64,000 nucleotides of DNA from Mycobacterium numidiamassiliense (GCF_900157365.1 NZ_FUEZ01000003.1:124001-188000); one strand, 5' to 3'. Shown: positions 43,141 through 54,527, counted from the stretch's first letter. The notes: generated by a model from the letters alone, not told the origin. Numbers and translations are program-made.

Positions 43141-43170
43141 ACGGTAGCCTTCGCACAGGTCAACCGTCAA
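43141..43170 (-). promoter_or_regulatory. Candidate sigma-A promoter of the ilvBNC operon
   Basis: On the minus strand TTGACG (43170-43165) and TACCGT (43146-43141) are spaced by 18 bp. The start would fall at about 43134, right at the leader peptide ATG. It is the only good -35/-10 pair in the gap to the divergent cfp6 gene. Confidence 0.6.
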
Positions 43171-43233
43171 ATCCGGTCCCGGGAGCGCCGATCGCCGCGC
43201 CGGCGGCCAGGGCGTTGGTGAAATGATGCTCGG

Positions 43234-43635
43234 GTGGCCCCTGGTTCGTCTGACCCAACACCCGACGGTTCGCCCCTGATCATCAAGGTTTCCCCGATGG
43301 CGCATCTGGCCGTGGGATTCCTGACATTGGGGTTGCTGATACCGGTGCTGGCCTGGCCGCTTTCGGCTCCGTTGCTTGTCATTCCGGTGCTGTTGTCGGC
43401 GATGATCGTCCGGCTCCGGACGGTGGCCGACGATCAGGGCGTGACGGTGCGCAAGCTATGGGGCAGCCGGACGGTGCGCTGGGAAGACATCGACGGGCTG
43501 CGCTTCCACCGGGGCTCTTGGGCGCGTGCCCGGCTCAAGAGCGGGGCAGAACTGCGACTGCCCGCGGTCACTTTTGCGACGCTGCCGCAGTTGGCGGCCG
43601 TCAGCAACGGACGGGTGCCCAACCCGTACCGCTGA
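43234..43635 (+). CDS. cfp6: PH-domain low-molecular-weight antigen Cfp6
   Basis: A 133-residue protein (112 if started at the ATG at 43297). Two hydrophobic segments (AHLAVGFLTLGLLIPVL and APLLVIPVLLSAMIV) are followed by a bacterial PH domain with GVTVRKLWGSRTVRWEDIDGLRFHRG and the conserved end GRVPNPYR. It matches Rv3004 (CFP6). The longer GTG start includes an extra strand (PLIIKVSP) that fits the PH-domain family, so it is used here; the shorter start matches the M. tuberculosis annotation. Function unknown. Confidence 0.85.
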   Translation: MAPGSSDPTPDGSPLIIKVSPMAHLAVGFLTLGLLIPVLAWPLSAPLLVIPVLLSAMIVRLRTVADDQGVTVRKLWGSRTVRWEDIDGLRFHRGSWARARLKSGAELRLPAVTFATLPQLAAVSNGRVPNPYR

Positions 43636-43649
43636 GCGGCGGGCAATCT

Positions 43650-44492
43650 TCAGGCGATCGGGTTGACCCCGTTGAGCAGCACCCACACCGCGATGCCCGC
43701 GGCGATCCCGGCGAGCAGGGCCACGAACGATCCGATGAACGGTCGATGTGACCAGCCCCTGTTGGCGTCCAGCCCGTACCGGCCGGGGCCGGCCAGGATG
43801 ATCGCGACGGCCAGAACGATCAGCGTGATCTGGTATTCGTGCCCCTGCGGCAAGAAGTAGGCGAAGGTGTGTGGCCGCCCCGCGATGCTGACCAGCAGCT
43901 CGTTGATCAGGAACGCCAACGCGCCCGCGGCGGCCACCGGGGTGAACAGTCCCAGCACCAGCAGCACACCCGCGGCGATCTCCCCGCCGGCGCTCACATA
44001 GGACAGGATGTCGGCGTGCTGGTAGCCCGCGTCGGACAGTGAGTTCTTGAAGGCGCCCAATCCCTGGCCGCCCCACCAGCCGAACAGCTTCTGCAACCCG
44101 TGCGCGCCCAGCACCACGCCCAGCCCGACTCGCAACACCAGCAAACCCAGATTCTGGGTGCCGCGCCGCCCGATGGCGTCGTGGGGGTCGTGGTCGTCGT
44201 GCGGCTCGATCTCGGCCGGCTCGGCCGCCAGGTGCCGGGGTGCCGGCTGCGGCTGAACGTACGGCAACGGCTCCTGCCGATCGAGGACGTCGTACGTCGA
44301 CCCGCCGTGGCCACTCACCAGATGGGGATCCTGATACGGGATGACGGTGGTTCTGCCGAAATCGCCCGGGTAGCCGACGGGTGTCAGGTCGTCTTCGGGG
44401 TCGACCAAGCGTGCTGCCGCGGGACGTCCGGGGGCCGGCTCCGGCGCGTCGCCAGGCCGCTGCCAATGTGCGTCATTCGGTTGACTGGTCAC
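43650..44492 (-). CDS. DoxX-family membrane protein
   Basis: A 280-residue protein with a long hydrophilic N-terminus (residues 1-about 110, acidic/His-rich, PHDDHDPHDAIG) and a four-helix DoxX domain (LGLLVLRVGLGVVLGAHGLQKLFGWWGG and following). It matches Rv3005c, reported in M. tuberculosis to form a membrane oxidoreductase complex with SodA and SseA for oxidative stress defence. GTG at 44492. Convergent with cfp6 (14-bp gap). Confidence 0.9.
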   Translation of the reverse strand: MTSQPNDAHWQRPGDAPEPAPGRPAAARLVDPEDDLTPVGYPGDFGRTTVIPYQDPHLVSGHGGSTYDVLDRQEPLPYVQPQPAPRHLAAEPAEIEPHDDHDPHDAIGRRGTQNLGLLVLRVGLGVVLGAHGLQKLFGWWGGQGLGAFKNSLSDAGYQHADILSYVSAGGEIAAGVLLVLGLFTPVAAAGALAFLINELLVSIAGRPHTFAYFLPQGHEYQITLIVLAVAIILAGPGRYGLDANRGWSHRPFIGSFVALLAGIAAGIAVWVLLNGVNPIA

Positions 44493-44731
44493 GGGTGTCA
44501 GGGTAAGGGCTTTTGGGCCCAGATCGGGGATTTGAGCGGCGCTTTCGCCCGAAAATCGGTCGTCGACGCGCCAAACCCGCCCAGATCGGCCCCAAATGGT
44601 CGTCCCGATGGCTTTTCGGTGTCTTTCCGGTGTCTGGGAGAAGCCCGCAAAGGGGATGGGTCAGCCGACTTCCGAACCCGGACAAGGGCACGTCTGTGGC
44701 GGCTTGTTGGCGTCGAAGCCGGCAATGTCCG

Positions 44732-44737
44732 TAGCCT
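44732..44737 (+). promoter_or_regulatory. Candidate -10 of lppZ (leaderless)
   Basis: TAGCCT fits TANNNT, 7 nt before the lppZ ATG at 44745. The rest of the 252-bp gap between the DoxX gene and lppZ (44493-44744) shows no gene; CCCAGATCGG occurs twice there. Confidence 0.4.
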
Positions 44738-44744
44738 GTCGGAC

Positions 44745-45866
44745 ATGCGATTGCGGCGCTCGGTTCGGTGCGGGCTTGCTGGGCTGTGCGCGCTGATCCT
44801 GGTGTCGACCGGTTGCGCGCGGTTCAACGACGCAGCATCTGCGCCCTTCACCACCAACCCCGAACTCAAGCCGCAGCCCAGCTCGACGCCTCCCCCGCCG
44901 CCGCCGCTGCCGCCCACGCCCTTCCCCAAGCAGTGCCCGGCACCCGGGGTCATGCAGGGCTGCCTGGAGAGCACCAGCGGTCTCATCATGGGCCCCGACA
45001 GCAAAACCGCATTGGTCGCCGAACGCACCACCGGGGCCGTCAAGGAGATCTCGGTTAACGCCGAGCCGAAGGTCAAAACGGTCATCCCGGTCGACCCGTC
45101 CGGGGACGGCGGCTTGATGGACATCGTGCTGTCGCCCACCTACACGCAGGACCGCCTGATGTACGCCTACATCAGCACGCCCACCGACAACCGGGTCATC
45201 AGGGTGGCCGACGGCGACATCCCGAAGGACATCTTGACCGGAATCCCCAAGGGCGCCAACGGGAACACCGGCGCATTGATGTTCACCAGCCCCACGACGC
45301 TGGTGGTGCTCACCGGCGATGCGGGCAATCCGGCAATGGCCGCCGATCCCAGATCGCTGGCCGGCAAGGTGTTACGCATCGAGCAGCCGACCACTGTCGG
45401 GCAGGCGCCACCGACGACGGCGCTGTCCGGCGTCGGCTCCGGCGGCGGCCTGTGCACCGATCCCGTCGACGGCTCGATGTACGTCGCCGACCGCACCCCC
45501 ACCGCAGACCGGCTGCAGCGCATCACCAAGACCTCGCAGGTGTCCACGGTGTGGACCTGGCCGGACAAGCCGGGCGTGGCCGGATGCGCGGCGATGGACG
45601 GGACCATCATGGTCAATCTGATCAACACCAAAATGACGGTGGCGATCCGGATCGCGCCGCAGACGGGTGCCGTGACCGGTGAACCCGAGGTCGTCCGCAA
45701 GGACACGCACGCCCACGCGTGGGCGCTGCGGATGTCGCCCGACGGAAACATCTGGGCGGGCACCGTCAACAAAACCGCCGGCGATGCCGAGAAGCTCGAC
45801 GACGTGGTATTCCCGCTGTTCCCGCAGGGCGGCGGCTTCCCGCGCAGCAGCGACGATAAGACCTGA
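44745..45866 (+). CDS. lppZ: Lipoprotein with sorbosone/glucose dehydrogenase-like beta-propeller
   Basis: A 373-residue lipoprotein (Rv3006 type). Signal peptide MRLRRSVRCGLAGLCALILVS with lipobox STGC (Cys 24), then a Pro-rich linker (SSTPPPPPPLPPTPFP) and a six-bladed propeller domain like soluble aldose-sugar dehydrogenases (GDGGLMDIVLSP, LTGDAGNPAMAADPRSLAGKVLRI). Cysteine pairs in KQCPAPG/MQGCLE are likely disulfides. Enzyme activity is not shown. The long in-frame extension upstream is antisense to DoxX and rejected. Convergent with gatB (6-bp gap). Confidence 0.92.
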   Translation: MRLRRSVRCGLAGLCALILVSTGCARFNDAASAPFTTNPELKPQPSSTPPPPPPLPPTPFPKQCPAPGVMQGCLESTSGLIMGPDSKTALVAERTTGAVKEISVNAEPKVKTVIPVDPSGDGGLMDIVLSPTYTQDRLMYAYISTPTDNRVIRVADGDIPKDILTGIPKGANGNTGALMFTSPTTLVVLTGDAGNPAMAADPRSLAGKVLRIEQPTTVGQAPPTTALSGVGSGGGLCTDPVDGSMYVADRTPTADRLQRITKTSQVSTVWTWPDKPGVAGCAAMDGTIMVNLINTKMTVAIRIAPQTGAVTGEPEVVRKDTHAHAWALRMSPDGNIWAGTVNKTAGDAEKLDDVVFPLFPQGGGFPRSSDDKT

Positions 45867-45872
45867 CAGGTC

Positions 45873-47387
45873 TCAAGCCTGGCCGCAGGCGGCCAGCACC
45901 AGCTCACGGACCCGGGCCGCATCGGCTTGTCCGCGCGTGGCTTTCATCACCGCACCGACGATCGCACCGGCAGCGGCAACCTTGCCGCCGCGAATCTTTT
46001 CCGCCACATCGGGATTGGCCGCCAGTGCCTCGTCGACGGCGGCCTGCGTCGCCGAGTCGTCACGCACCAGCGCCAGACCGCGAGCCGTCATCACCTGCTC
46101 GGGCTCACCCTCCCCGGCCAGCACACCTTCGACGACCTGGCGGGCCAGCTTGTTGGACAGCTTGCCGTCGTCGACCAACGCCACCACGGCGGCGACCTGA
46201 GCCGGGGTGATGGCCAGCTCGTCGAGTGCGATGTTCGCCTCGTTGGCCTTCTGCATTAAGAAGTTTCCCCACCAGGCGCGGGCCTGCTCGCTGGTCGCGC
46301 CGTGCTTGACGGTCGCGATCACCAAATCGACGGCTCCCGCGTTGACGAGATCTCGCATCACCTCGTCGGAAATTCCCCATTCGTCCTGAATCCGCTTGCG
46401 GCTCAACCACGGTAGCTCGGGAATGGTCTGGCGCAGTTGCTCGACCAGCTCGCGGCTGGGTGCGACGGGCTCCAGGTCGGGCTCGGGGAAATAGCGATAG
46501 TCCTGCGCGGTCTCCTTGGCCCGTCCCGGGCTGGTGTAGCCGCCAACCTCCTGAAAGTGCCTGGTTTCCTGGATGATCTGCCCACCGGATGCCAGAACGG
46601 CGGCCTGGCGCTGCATTTCGTAGCGCACCGCAACCTCGACGCTCTTGAGCGAGTTGACGTTCTTGGTTTCCGTCCTGGTGCCGAATTCGGTTGTGCCCGT
46701 TGGCTTCAGCGATACGTTGGCGTCGCAGCGCATCGACCCCTGGTCCATTCGGACGTCGGATACGTCCAAGGCACGCAACAGATCCCGCAACGCCGTCACA
46801 TAGGCCCGGGCGATCTGCGGCGCCTGCGCTCCGGCCCCCACGATGGGTTTGGTGACGATTTCGATCAGGGGCACACCGGCGCGGTTGTAGTCGATCAGCG
46901 AGGTGGTCGCGCCGTGGATGCGGCCCGTCTCACTGCCGATGTGGGTGAGCTTGCCGGTGTCTTCCTCCATGTGGGCGCGCTCGATCTCGACCCGCCAGGT
47001 GGTGCCGTCTTCGAGTGGCGCTTCGAGATAGCCGTTGATGGCGATGGGCTCGTCGTACTGCGAAATCTGGTAGTTCTTCGGCATGTCCGGGTAGAAGTAG
47101 TTTTTCCGGGCGAAGCGGCACCAGGGCACGATCTCGCAGTTCAGCGCGAGTCCGATGCGGATCGCCGACTCGACAGCGACCCGGTTGAGCACCGGCAGCG
47201 AACCGGGCAGCCCCAGGCAGACCGGGCACACCTGGGTGTTGGGCTCGGCGCCGAATGTGGTCGAGCAACCGCAGAACATCTTGGTCGCGGTGGACAGCTC
47301 GACGTGGACCTCGAGCCCCAATACCGGATCAAAGCGCGCGAGGACGTCGTCGTAGTCCATGAGATCGGCGCTAGCAGCAACACTCAT
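45873..47387 (-). CDS. gatB: Aspartyl/glutamyl-tRNA amidotransferase subunit B
   Basis: A 504-residue subunit that phosphorylates Glu-tRNA-Gln (or Asp-tRNA-Asn) and binds its tRNA. Motifs: [33 protein letters not shown] (zinc/structural Cys), the kinase strands [10 protein letters not shown] and [10 protein letters not shown], the SIRCDANVS equivalent [12 protein letters not shown], and the C-terminal YqeY-like tail domain. ATG at 47387 gives the family N-terminus. Separated from gatCA by pfkA, as in M. tuberculosis (Rv3009c). Confidence 0.97.
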   Translation of the reverse strand: MSVAASADLMDYDDVLARFDPVLGLEVHVELSTATKMFCGCSTTFGAEPNTQVCPVCLGLPGSLPVLNRVAVESAIRIGLALNCEIVPWCRFARKNYFYPDMPKNYQISQYDEPIAINGYLEAPLEDGTTWRVEIERAHMEEDTGKLTHIGSETGRIHGATTSLIDYNRAGVPLIEIVTKPIVGAGAQAPQIARAYVTALRDLLRALDVSDVRMDQGSMRCDANVSLKPTGTTEFGTRTETKNVNSLKSVEVAVRYEMQRQAAVLASGGQIIQETRHFQEVGGYTSPGRAKETAQDYRYFPEPDLEPVAPSRELVEQLRQTIPELPWLSRKRIQDEWGISDEVMRDLVNAGAVDLVIATVKHGATSEQARAWWGNFLMQKANEANIALDELAITPAQVAAVVALVDDGKLSNKLARQVVEGVLAGEGEPEQVMTARGLALVRDDSATQAAVDEALAANPDVAEKIRGGKVAAAGAIVGAVMKATRGQADAARVRELVLAACGQA

Positions 47388-47460
47388 GCGGTCGATCCTA
47401 ATGGTGACTGCGAGAGCGGCAGCGCGGGCCGAAGCGGGCGGCAGAGCCGGCGAACAACCG

Positions 47461-48492
47461 TCAGCCGAAGAACGCGGCGGCGTCGTCGTAGCGGTTGTCC
47501 GGAACGAGCTTGAGGTGACGCGTCGCATCGGCCAGCGACACCCGCCCGATCTCCTGCCCGCGCAGCGACACCATCTGACCGTATTCGCCCGCGTGCGCGG
47601 CGTCGGCGGCGTTGATCCCGAACCGGGTGGCCAGCACCCGGTCGTAGGCCGTCGGGGTGCCGCCGCGCTGGACGTGCCCAAGCACCGTCACGCGGACCTC
47701 TTTGTTGATTCGCTTCTCCACGTCGATGGCCAGCTGCGCGGCCACGCCGGTGAACCGCTCATGGCCGAACTCGTCAATTCCGCCTTCGCGCAACGCGATT
47801 GAGCCAGGTACGGGCTTGGCGCCCTCAGCGACCACGCAGATGAAGTGCGAGTCTCCACGTTGGAAGCGCCGTTTGACCAAGCGGCACACCTCGTCGATGT
47901 CGAAGGGCTGCTCGGGAATCAGCGTCATGTGCGCTCCAGAGGCGAGCCCGGCGTTCAGCGCAATCCATCCGGCGTGTCTGCCCATCACCTCCACCAGCAT
48001 CACCCGTTGATGGGATTCGGCGGTGCTGTGCAGCCGGTCGATGGCGTCGGTGGCGACCGTCAGCGCGGTGTCGTGCCCGAAAGTCACGTCGGTGCAATCG
48101 ATGTCGTTGTCGATCGTTTTTGGTACCCCCACCACCGGAACGTTTTCCTCAGACAGCCAGTGCGCTGCCGTCAGCGTGCCTTCGCCGCCGATGGGGATGA
48201 GGACATCGATGCCGTTGTCGTCCAGCGTCTGCTTGATCTGATCCAGTCCGGCGCGCAGCTTGTCGGGGTGCACACGGGCGGTCCCCAGCACGGTTCCGCC
48301 CTTGGCCAGCAACCGGTCGTTGCGGTCGTCGTTGGCAAGCTGCATGCGGCGGTTCTCCAGCAATCCGCGCCACCCGTCCTGGAATCCAACGACCGACGAG
48401 CCGTACCGGGAGTCGCAGGTGCGCACTACTGCCCGAATCACCGCATTGAGGCCGGGACAGTCGCCGCCGCCCGTGAGAATTCCGATCCGCAT
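47461..48492 (-). CDS. pfkA: 6-phosphofructokinase
   Basis: A 343-residue group III ATP-type phosphofructokinase, glycolysis. [16 protein letters not shown] (nucleotide loop), [14 protein letters not shown] (the Gly after the acidic residue is characteristic of ATP rather than pyrophosphate users), [20 protein letters not shown] (catalytic Asp) and [12 protein letters not shown] at 48492. It lies between gatA and gatB in the same orientation. Orthologue of Rv3010c. Confidence 0.96.
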   Translation of the reverse strand: MRIGILTGGGDCPGLNAVIRAVVRTCDSRYGSSVVGFQDGWRGLLENRRMQLANDDRNDRLLAKGGTVLGTARVHPDKLRAGLDQIKQTLDDNGIDVLIPIGGEGTLTAAHWLSEENVPVVGVPKTIDNDIDCTDVTFGHDTALTVATDAIDRLHSTAESHQRVMLVEVMGRHAGWIALNAGLASGAHMTLIPEQPFDIDEVCRLVKRRFQRGDSHFICVVAEGAKPVPGSIALREGGIDEFGHERFTGVAAQLAIDVEKRINKEVRVTVLGHVQRGGTPTAYDRVLATRFGINAADAAHAGEYGQMVSLRGQEIGRVSLADATRHLKLVPDNRYDDAAAFFG

Positions 48493-48546
48493 CTGTTTAT
48501 CTTGCCTCGTGACGGGGTTGGCGGGCGCCCCAAGGCGCGAAGAGCC

Positions 48547-50024
<1,478 letters not shown>

Positions 50025-50028
<4 letters not shown>

Positions 50029-50324
50029 TGGCTCTCCCCAAGGATCTGCGGGACGGCGAACCGGCCGTCGACGGCTGCTGGCGCCCCGGCCAGCGCCTCC
50101 TGCTGGGTCAGGCACGGCGTCGTCTCGTCCGGGCGGGTCACGTTGACGTCTTTGAGGGGGTTGTCGGTCGGTTCGACGCCGGTGACGTCGACCGCCTGAA
50201 TCTGGCTGACGTGGGTCAGGATCGCGTCGAGTTGACCGGCGAAGCTGTCCAGTTCGGTATCGGTCAGCGCCAGCCGGGCCAGCCGGGCCAGGTGGGCTAC
50301 CTCATCGCGGGAGATCTGGGGCAC
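50025..50324 (-). CDS. gatC: Glutamyl-tRNA(Gln) amidotransferase subunit C
   Basis: A 99-residue wrapping subunit that stabilises GatA-GatB. It has [28 protein letters not shown] and the [10 protein letters not shown] segment typical of GatC, and [16 protein letters not shown] near the C-terminus. GTG at 50324. First gene of the gatCA pair, divergent from the ACT-domain gene. Confidence 0.96.
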
Positions 50325-50468
50325 GAGCGAAAAGCCTACCCAGCCGCGAGTGTGCGGCTGGCTTCACCTTCGCCGGCCGACGCGCGGCTGGCCCCACACT
50401 CGGCGGCGGGCTATCGGCCCACGTCCGCCGGAAATGCCGTGGGAGCAACGCTGTGCGAAAGTGAGCGC

Positions 50469-51125
50469 GTGCCGTCGTATCTGTTGCGGATCGAGCTGGT
50501 TGACCGCCCGGGAAGCCTGGGATCGCTGGCGGTGGCCCTCGGCTCGGTGGGCGCCGACATCCTGTCGCTGGATGTGGTGGAACGCAGCAGGGGCCACGCG
50601 ATCGACGACCTGGTGATCGAGCTGCCCGTGGGGGCGATGCCGGACACCTTGATCACGGCGGCCGAGTCCCTCCCCGGGGTTCGGGTGGACAGCGTCCGTC
50701 CGCACACCGGGCTGCTGGAGGCCCACCGCGAGCTGGAACTTCTCGACCATGTCGCCGCCGCCGTCGACCGCGACGCCAAGCTGCAGGTGTTGGTGGACGA
50801 GGCGCCCAGGGTGCTGCGGGTGAGCTGGTGCACGGTCTTGCGCGACAACGACTCCGAGCTGCTCCGGCTTGCTGCCAGTCCCGGCTCACCGGAAACCCGG
50901 GCGGCATCGGCGCCATGGCTGCCGATCGAGCACGCGACGGCCCTCGACGGCTCCGCCGATTGGGTGCCGCAACCCTGGCGCGACATGGACATCACGATGG
51001 TCGCCGCACCCCTGGGCGACGCGCACACCGCCGTGGTGCTGGGCCGTCCGGGCCCGGAGTTCCGGCCCTCGGAGGTGGCCCGGCTGGGCTACCTGGCCGG
51101 CATCGTCGCCACCATGCTGCGCTGA
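50469..51125 (+). CDS. ACT-domain protein (Rv3013 type)
   Basis: A 218-residue protein of the same length as Rv3013. Residues about 3-75 form an ACT domain (YLLRIELVDRPGSLGSLAVALGSVGADILSLDVVERS); the C-terminal half has no clear catalytic motif but may be GAF-like. A role in amino-acid sensing is inferred from the ACT fold. GTG at 50469; GAAAGTGAG lies just upstream. The gene stays beside gatC as in M. tuberculosis, but its other neighbour here is the mmpSL cassette instead of ligA. Confidence 0.88.
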   Translation: MPSYLLRIELVDRPGSLGSLAVALGSVGADILSLDVVERSRGHAIDDLVIELPVGAMPDTLITAAESLPGVRVDSVRPHTGLLEAHRELELLDHVAAAVDRDAKLQVLVDEAPRVLRVSWCTVLRDNDSELLRLAASPGSPETRAASAPWLPIEHATALDGSADWVPQPWRDMDITMVAAPLGDAHTAVVLGRPGPEFRPSEVARLGYLAGIVATMLR

Positions 51126-51186
51126 CGCCGCGCCGTTGCCGGCACCACCGAGTCCGCACCTGCTCCCCCGGCGCCCAGCGTGCCGG

Positions 51187-54102
51187 TTACTTCGGTCGCG
51201 ATCCCGACGCCACCGCCGGGTCGTCGTCTTCCCACAGCAACAACTGGCGCACCGCCGCTCGCGGTCCGTAGGGGCGAAGCATGGTGCTGGCAGGGCGCGG
51301 GCGAACCCGCTGCGGCCACCAGAACCAGCGCCCGAGCAGCGTTGCGACAGAAGGCGTCATGAACGACCGCACGATCAGCGTGTCGAACAGCAGCCCAAGG
51401 CCGATGGTGGTGCCGATCTGGCCGAGCACTTGGAAACCGCTGAACACGAAGGCGCACATAGTGACCGCGAAAACGATGCCGGCCGAGGTGACCACCGAAC
51501 CCGACCCGGCCATCGCGCGGATGACCCCGGTCTTCAGGCCGGCGTGGATTTCCTCCTTGAATCGCGAGATCAGCAGCAGGTTGTAGTCGGATCCGACGGC
51601 CAGCAACAGGATGACGGCCAGCGCCAGCACCACCCAGTACAGCTGAATGCCAAACAGGTACTGCCACACCAGCACTGACAGCCCGAACGAGGCGCCCAGT
51701 GACACGGCCACGGTACCCACGATGACGAGCGCGGCGATCAGGCTGCGGGTGATGATCATCATGATCAGCAGGATGAGGCTCAGCGCGGCGAACGCCACGA
51801 TCATCAGGTCGTACTTGGCGCCGTCCTGGATGTCCTTGTAGGTGGCAGCCGTCCCGCCGATATAGACCTGGGCGTCGGCCAGGGGCGTACCCTTCAACGC
51901 CTCGTGCGCGGCCCTGGCGATCGGATCGATGTGCGCAATGTCTTCGGGGGTAGCGGGGTCGCCCTCATGTGTGACGATCATCCGCACGGCCTTGCCGTCG
52001 GGCGACATGAACAGTTTCAGTCCCCGCTTGAAGTCGGGGTTGTCGAAAACCTCGGGCGGCAGGTAGAAGGTGTCGTCGTTCTTGGCCGCGTCGAAGGCCT
52101 TCCCCAGCGCCGTCGCGTTGTCGATCGCGGCGGCGGTCTGCGCATAGATGCCGGACAAGGTGGCGTAGTTGGCCAGGGTCAGGTCGCGATTGGTCTGCTG
52201 GCTTTGGATCTGGGGCGGTATGAGTGCCACCAGTTTTGGTTGCAGCGCGTCGAGTCTGTCCAGCGTCGCGACGAGGTCTTCGAATTTCGAGCTCAGCTGG
52301 TCTGTGGTGTCGAGGGCCTCGAACGAGGACCGCAGCGCATAGCAGGCGGGAATGTCGTAACAGTGCTTCTCCCAATAGAAATAGCTGCGCAGCGGCCGCA
52401 GGAAGTCATCGAGGTTCGCGAGCTTGTCGCGCAGGTCCTGGATCGTGGAGATCGTCTCGTGAAAGTTTTGCGTCTCACTGTGGGTGGCGTCGGCCAGTTG
52501 CTGCTGCAGGATGTACTGCTGCTTCAAAATGTCGATCGTCTTCGACAGTTCGTTGGCCTGCTTGAGGGCGTCGTCGGCCCGATCCCGTTGGTAGGTCAGG
52601 TTTTGCTGCTGAGCGGCGCCTTGATTGCTGACCACAAACGCGAGCGAGCTATGCACCAGCGGAGTGCCCAGCGGCCTGGTGATGGTCTGCACTTGCGCGA
52701 TGCCGGGCACATGGAAAATGGCTTTGGCCACCTTGTCCACGATGAGCATGTCGGCGGGGTTGCGCATGTCGTGATCGGATTCCACCATCAGCAATTCGGG
52801 CTCGAGGCGCGCGCGCGAGAAGTGTTTCTCGGCTTCGGTATAACCCACGTTGGCCGGCGCGCTGGCGGGCATGTAAGGGCGAGTGTCGTAGCTGGTCTTG
52901 TAGCCGGGCAGCGCGACCAGGCCGACCAGGGCGAGCGCAGCTGCACCCGCGAGGACGGGGCCGGGCCAGCGCACGATGGCGGTGCCGATCCGCCGCCATC
53001 CGCGCGTCCTCATCGCCCGCTTGGGGTCGAAGATGCCCGCCATCGCGCCCAGCGTGAGGATGGCCGGCCCCAGGGTGAGTGCGGCGCACAGCGCCACCAG
53101 CACCCCCAGCGCGGCCGGGATGCCCAGGCTTTGGAAGTAGGGCAGCCGGGTAAAGCTCAGACACGCCACGGCACCGGCAACGGTGAGCCCCGAACCCAAC
53201 ACGATATGGGTGGTGCCGTGATACATGGTGTAGAAAGCCTTTTCGCGATCTTCACCGGCCCCGCGGGCCTCCTGATAGCGGCCGACGAAAAAGATCGCGT
53301 AGTCCGTTCCGGCGGCGATCACCAGCAGCGTCAGGATGTTCGTCGCGTAGGTCGACAGCCCGATGATCCCCGAGTTCCCGAGGAACGCGACAAGGCCTCG
53401 CGCGGCGGACATTTCGAGGAGCACTGTCCCCAGGACGAGCAACGTGGTGAGCACCGAGCGGTACACGAAGAACAACATCAGCGCGATCATCCCGACGGTG
53501 ATCGCAGTGACCTTCGCGGTCCCCTTGCTGCCGACGTCGAACTGATCGGAGATGAGCGGCGCGGCGCCGGTGACGTACGCCTTGACGCCCGGTGGCGGTT
53601 TTATCTGCTCGACGATGTTGCGAACCGCGCCGACGGCCTCGTTGGCTTGCGCCGAGCCCTGGTTGCCCGAGAGAAAGACCTGAACGTAGGCGGCCTTGCC
53701 GTCACTGCTCTGCGATCCGGCCGCGGTCAGGGTGTCGCCCCAGAAGTCCTGGACGTGCTGGACATGCTTCTTGTCCTGCTCGAGCTTGCGGACCATGGTG
53801 TCGTAGAACCGGTGGGCGTCGTCGCCGAGTGGCTTGTCGCCCTCGAGCACGACCATGGCCGAGCTGTCGGTGTCGAACTCGTGGAATACCTGACCGATGC
53901 GCTTAATTGCCTTGAGCGACGGGGCATCTGGCGAGTTCAGCGCGACGTTGTGGGTCTTGCCCACCTCTTCCAGCTGCGGCACCGCGATGTTCGTGATGGC
54001 GGCCAGCGCCACCCAGAACAGCAGGATCGGCAGCGCAAGCCTGCGGATGGTGTGCGGCACGAAGGGTCGCTTCGGTTCGTCTTGGCTCGAGGGGGCGCTC
54101 AT
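51187..54102 (-). CDS. MmpL-family RND transporter (MmpL4/5-like)
   Basis: A 971-residue RND transporter with the MmpL plan: helix 1, large loop 1, helices 2-6, helix 7, long coiled-coil-rich loop 2 (about residues 470-740, LKQQYILQQQLADATHSETQ) and helices 8-12. The two proton-relay Asp-Tyr pairs are in AAGTDYAIFFVGRYQE and AVGSDYNLLLISRFKEE. The coiled-coil loop places it with MmpL4/MmpL5, which export siderophores and drugs such as bedaquiline and clofazimine. The ATG overlaps the mmpS stop (ATGA). The exact substrate is not readable from sequence. Confidence 0.93.
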   Translation of the reverse strand: MSAPSSQDEPKRPFVPHTIRRLALPILLFWVALAAITNIAVPQLEEVGKTHNVALNSPDAPSLKAIKRIGQVFHEFDTDSSAMVVLEGDKPLGDDAHRFYDTMVRKLEQDKKHVQHVQDFWGDTLTAAGSQSSDGKAAYVQVFLSGNQGSAQANEAVGAVRNIVEQIKPPPGVKAYVTGAAPLISDQFDVGSKGTAKVTAITVGMIALMLFFVYRSVLTTLLVLGTVLLEMSAARGLVAFLGNSGIIGLSTYATNILTLLVIAAGTDYAIFFVGRYQEARGAGEDREKAFYTMYHGTTHIVLGSGLTVAGAVACLSFTRLPYFQSLGIPAALGVLVALCAALTLGPAILTLGAMAGIFDPKRAMRTRGWRRIGTAIVRWPGPVLAGAAALALVGLVALPGYKTSYDTRPYMPASAPANVGYTEAEKHFSRARLEPELLMVESDHDMRNPADMLIVDKVAKAIFHVPGIAQVQTITRPLGTPLVHSSLAFVVSNQGAAQQQNLTYQRDRADDALKQANELSKTIDILKQQYILQQQLADATHSETQNFHETISTIQDLRDKLANLDDFLRPLRSYFYWEKHCYDIPACYALRSSFEALDTTDQLSSKFEDLVATLDRLDALQPKLVALIPPQIQSQQTNRDLTLANYATLSGIYAQTAAAIDNATALGKAFDAAKNDDTFYLPPEVFDNPDFKRGLKLFMSPDGKAVRMIVTHEGDPATPEDIAHIDPIARAAHEALKGTPLADAQVYIGGTAATYKDIQDGAKYDLMIVAFAALSLILLIMMIITRSLIAALVIVGTVAVSLGASFGLSVLVWQYLFGIQLYWVVLALAVILLLAVGSDYNLLLISRFKEEIHAGLKTGVIRAMAGSGSVVTSAGIVFAVTMCAFVFSGFQVLGQIGTTIGLGLLFDTLIVRSFMTPSVATLLGRWFWWPQRVRPRPASTMLRPYGPRAAVRQLLLWEDDDPAVASGSRPK

Positions 54103-54527
54103 CCGGATTTGTCCAAGCAGAAGGTGTAGGCGTCGACTTTGTGGACGGTGCGTTCGTCTTTGACCACACCGTTGATGGTGATGCGGCAGCCAAGGGTGTC
54201 CCCGTTGCCCTGCGCCACGACGTTGGCGACCACGGCGGGCTCGGTCGAGGTGATGGTGAAAGACCAAGGCAGCGTGGCGTTTTTAACCTGCTGCGGCTGG
54301 GCATTGACATCAAGATAGTTGATGGTGGCCACCGCGCCCGGTGCGCCGAAGACCTCGAGCACGACGACCTTGGGATTGAACGGGACGATCTCGTTGGCCG
54401 GGTCGCTGTTGGCCGACACGTTGTTGTGCGAGCCGAAGATGCCATGCAGGCGATAGATCGCGAATCCGGTGATCGCGACGACAAGCACCGCCACGAGAAC
54501 CATCCATCCTCGTTTGACGAGGGTCAC
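54099..54527 (-). CDS. MmpS-family accessory membrane protein
   Basis: A 142-residue partner of MmpL: one membrane helix (MVLVAVLVVAITGFAIYRL) and a periplasmic beta-domain with FNPKVVVLEVFG, VATINYLDVNAQPQQV, LPWSFTITSTEP and CRITINGVVKDERTVHKVDAYTFCLDKS, the typical MmpS order with two Cys. GTG at 54527 is preferred over the GTG at 54545: it gives the usual MmpS N-terminus (TLVKRGW) and length and has GAAGGG 9 nt upstream. Coupled to mmpL. Confidence 0.92.
   Translation of the reverse strand: MTLVKRGWMVLVAVLVVAITGFAIYRLHGIFGSHNNVSANSDPANEIVPFNPKVVVLEVFGAPGAVATINYLDVNAQPQQVKNATLPWSFTITSTEPAVVANVVAQGNGDTLGCRITINGVVKDERTVHKVDAYTFCLDKSG

Noticed and set aside
44493..44744. Search for a gene or riboswitch in the 252-bp gap before lppZ
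   Set aside because: Only short repeated CCCAGATCGG words and a -10 are visible; no frame with coding character and no conserved RNA element is recognised.
47398..47440. Possible degenerate copy of the 55-bp repeat upstream of gatB
   Set aside because: GGTGACTGCGAGAGCGGC and following bases resemble the unit start, but matches are scattered and no hairpin closes, so chance in GC-rich DNA is likely.
51904..54129. A 741-codon open frame on the plus strand, antisense to mmpL
   Set aside because: It mirrors the high-GC codon pattern of mmpL, has no recognisable domain and no ribosome binding site; mmpL itself has full family motifs.
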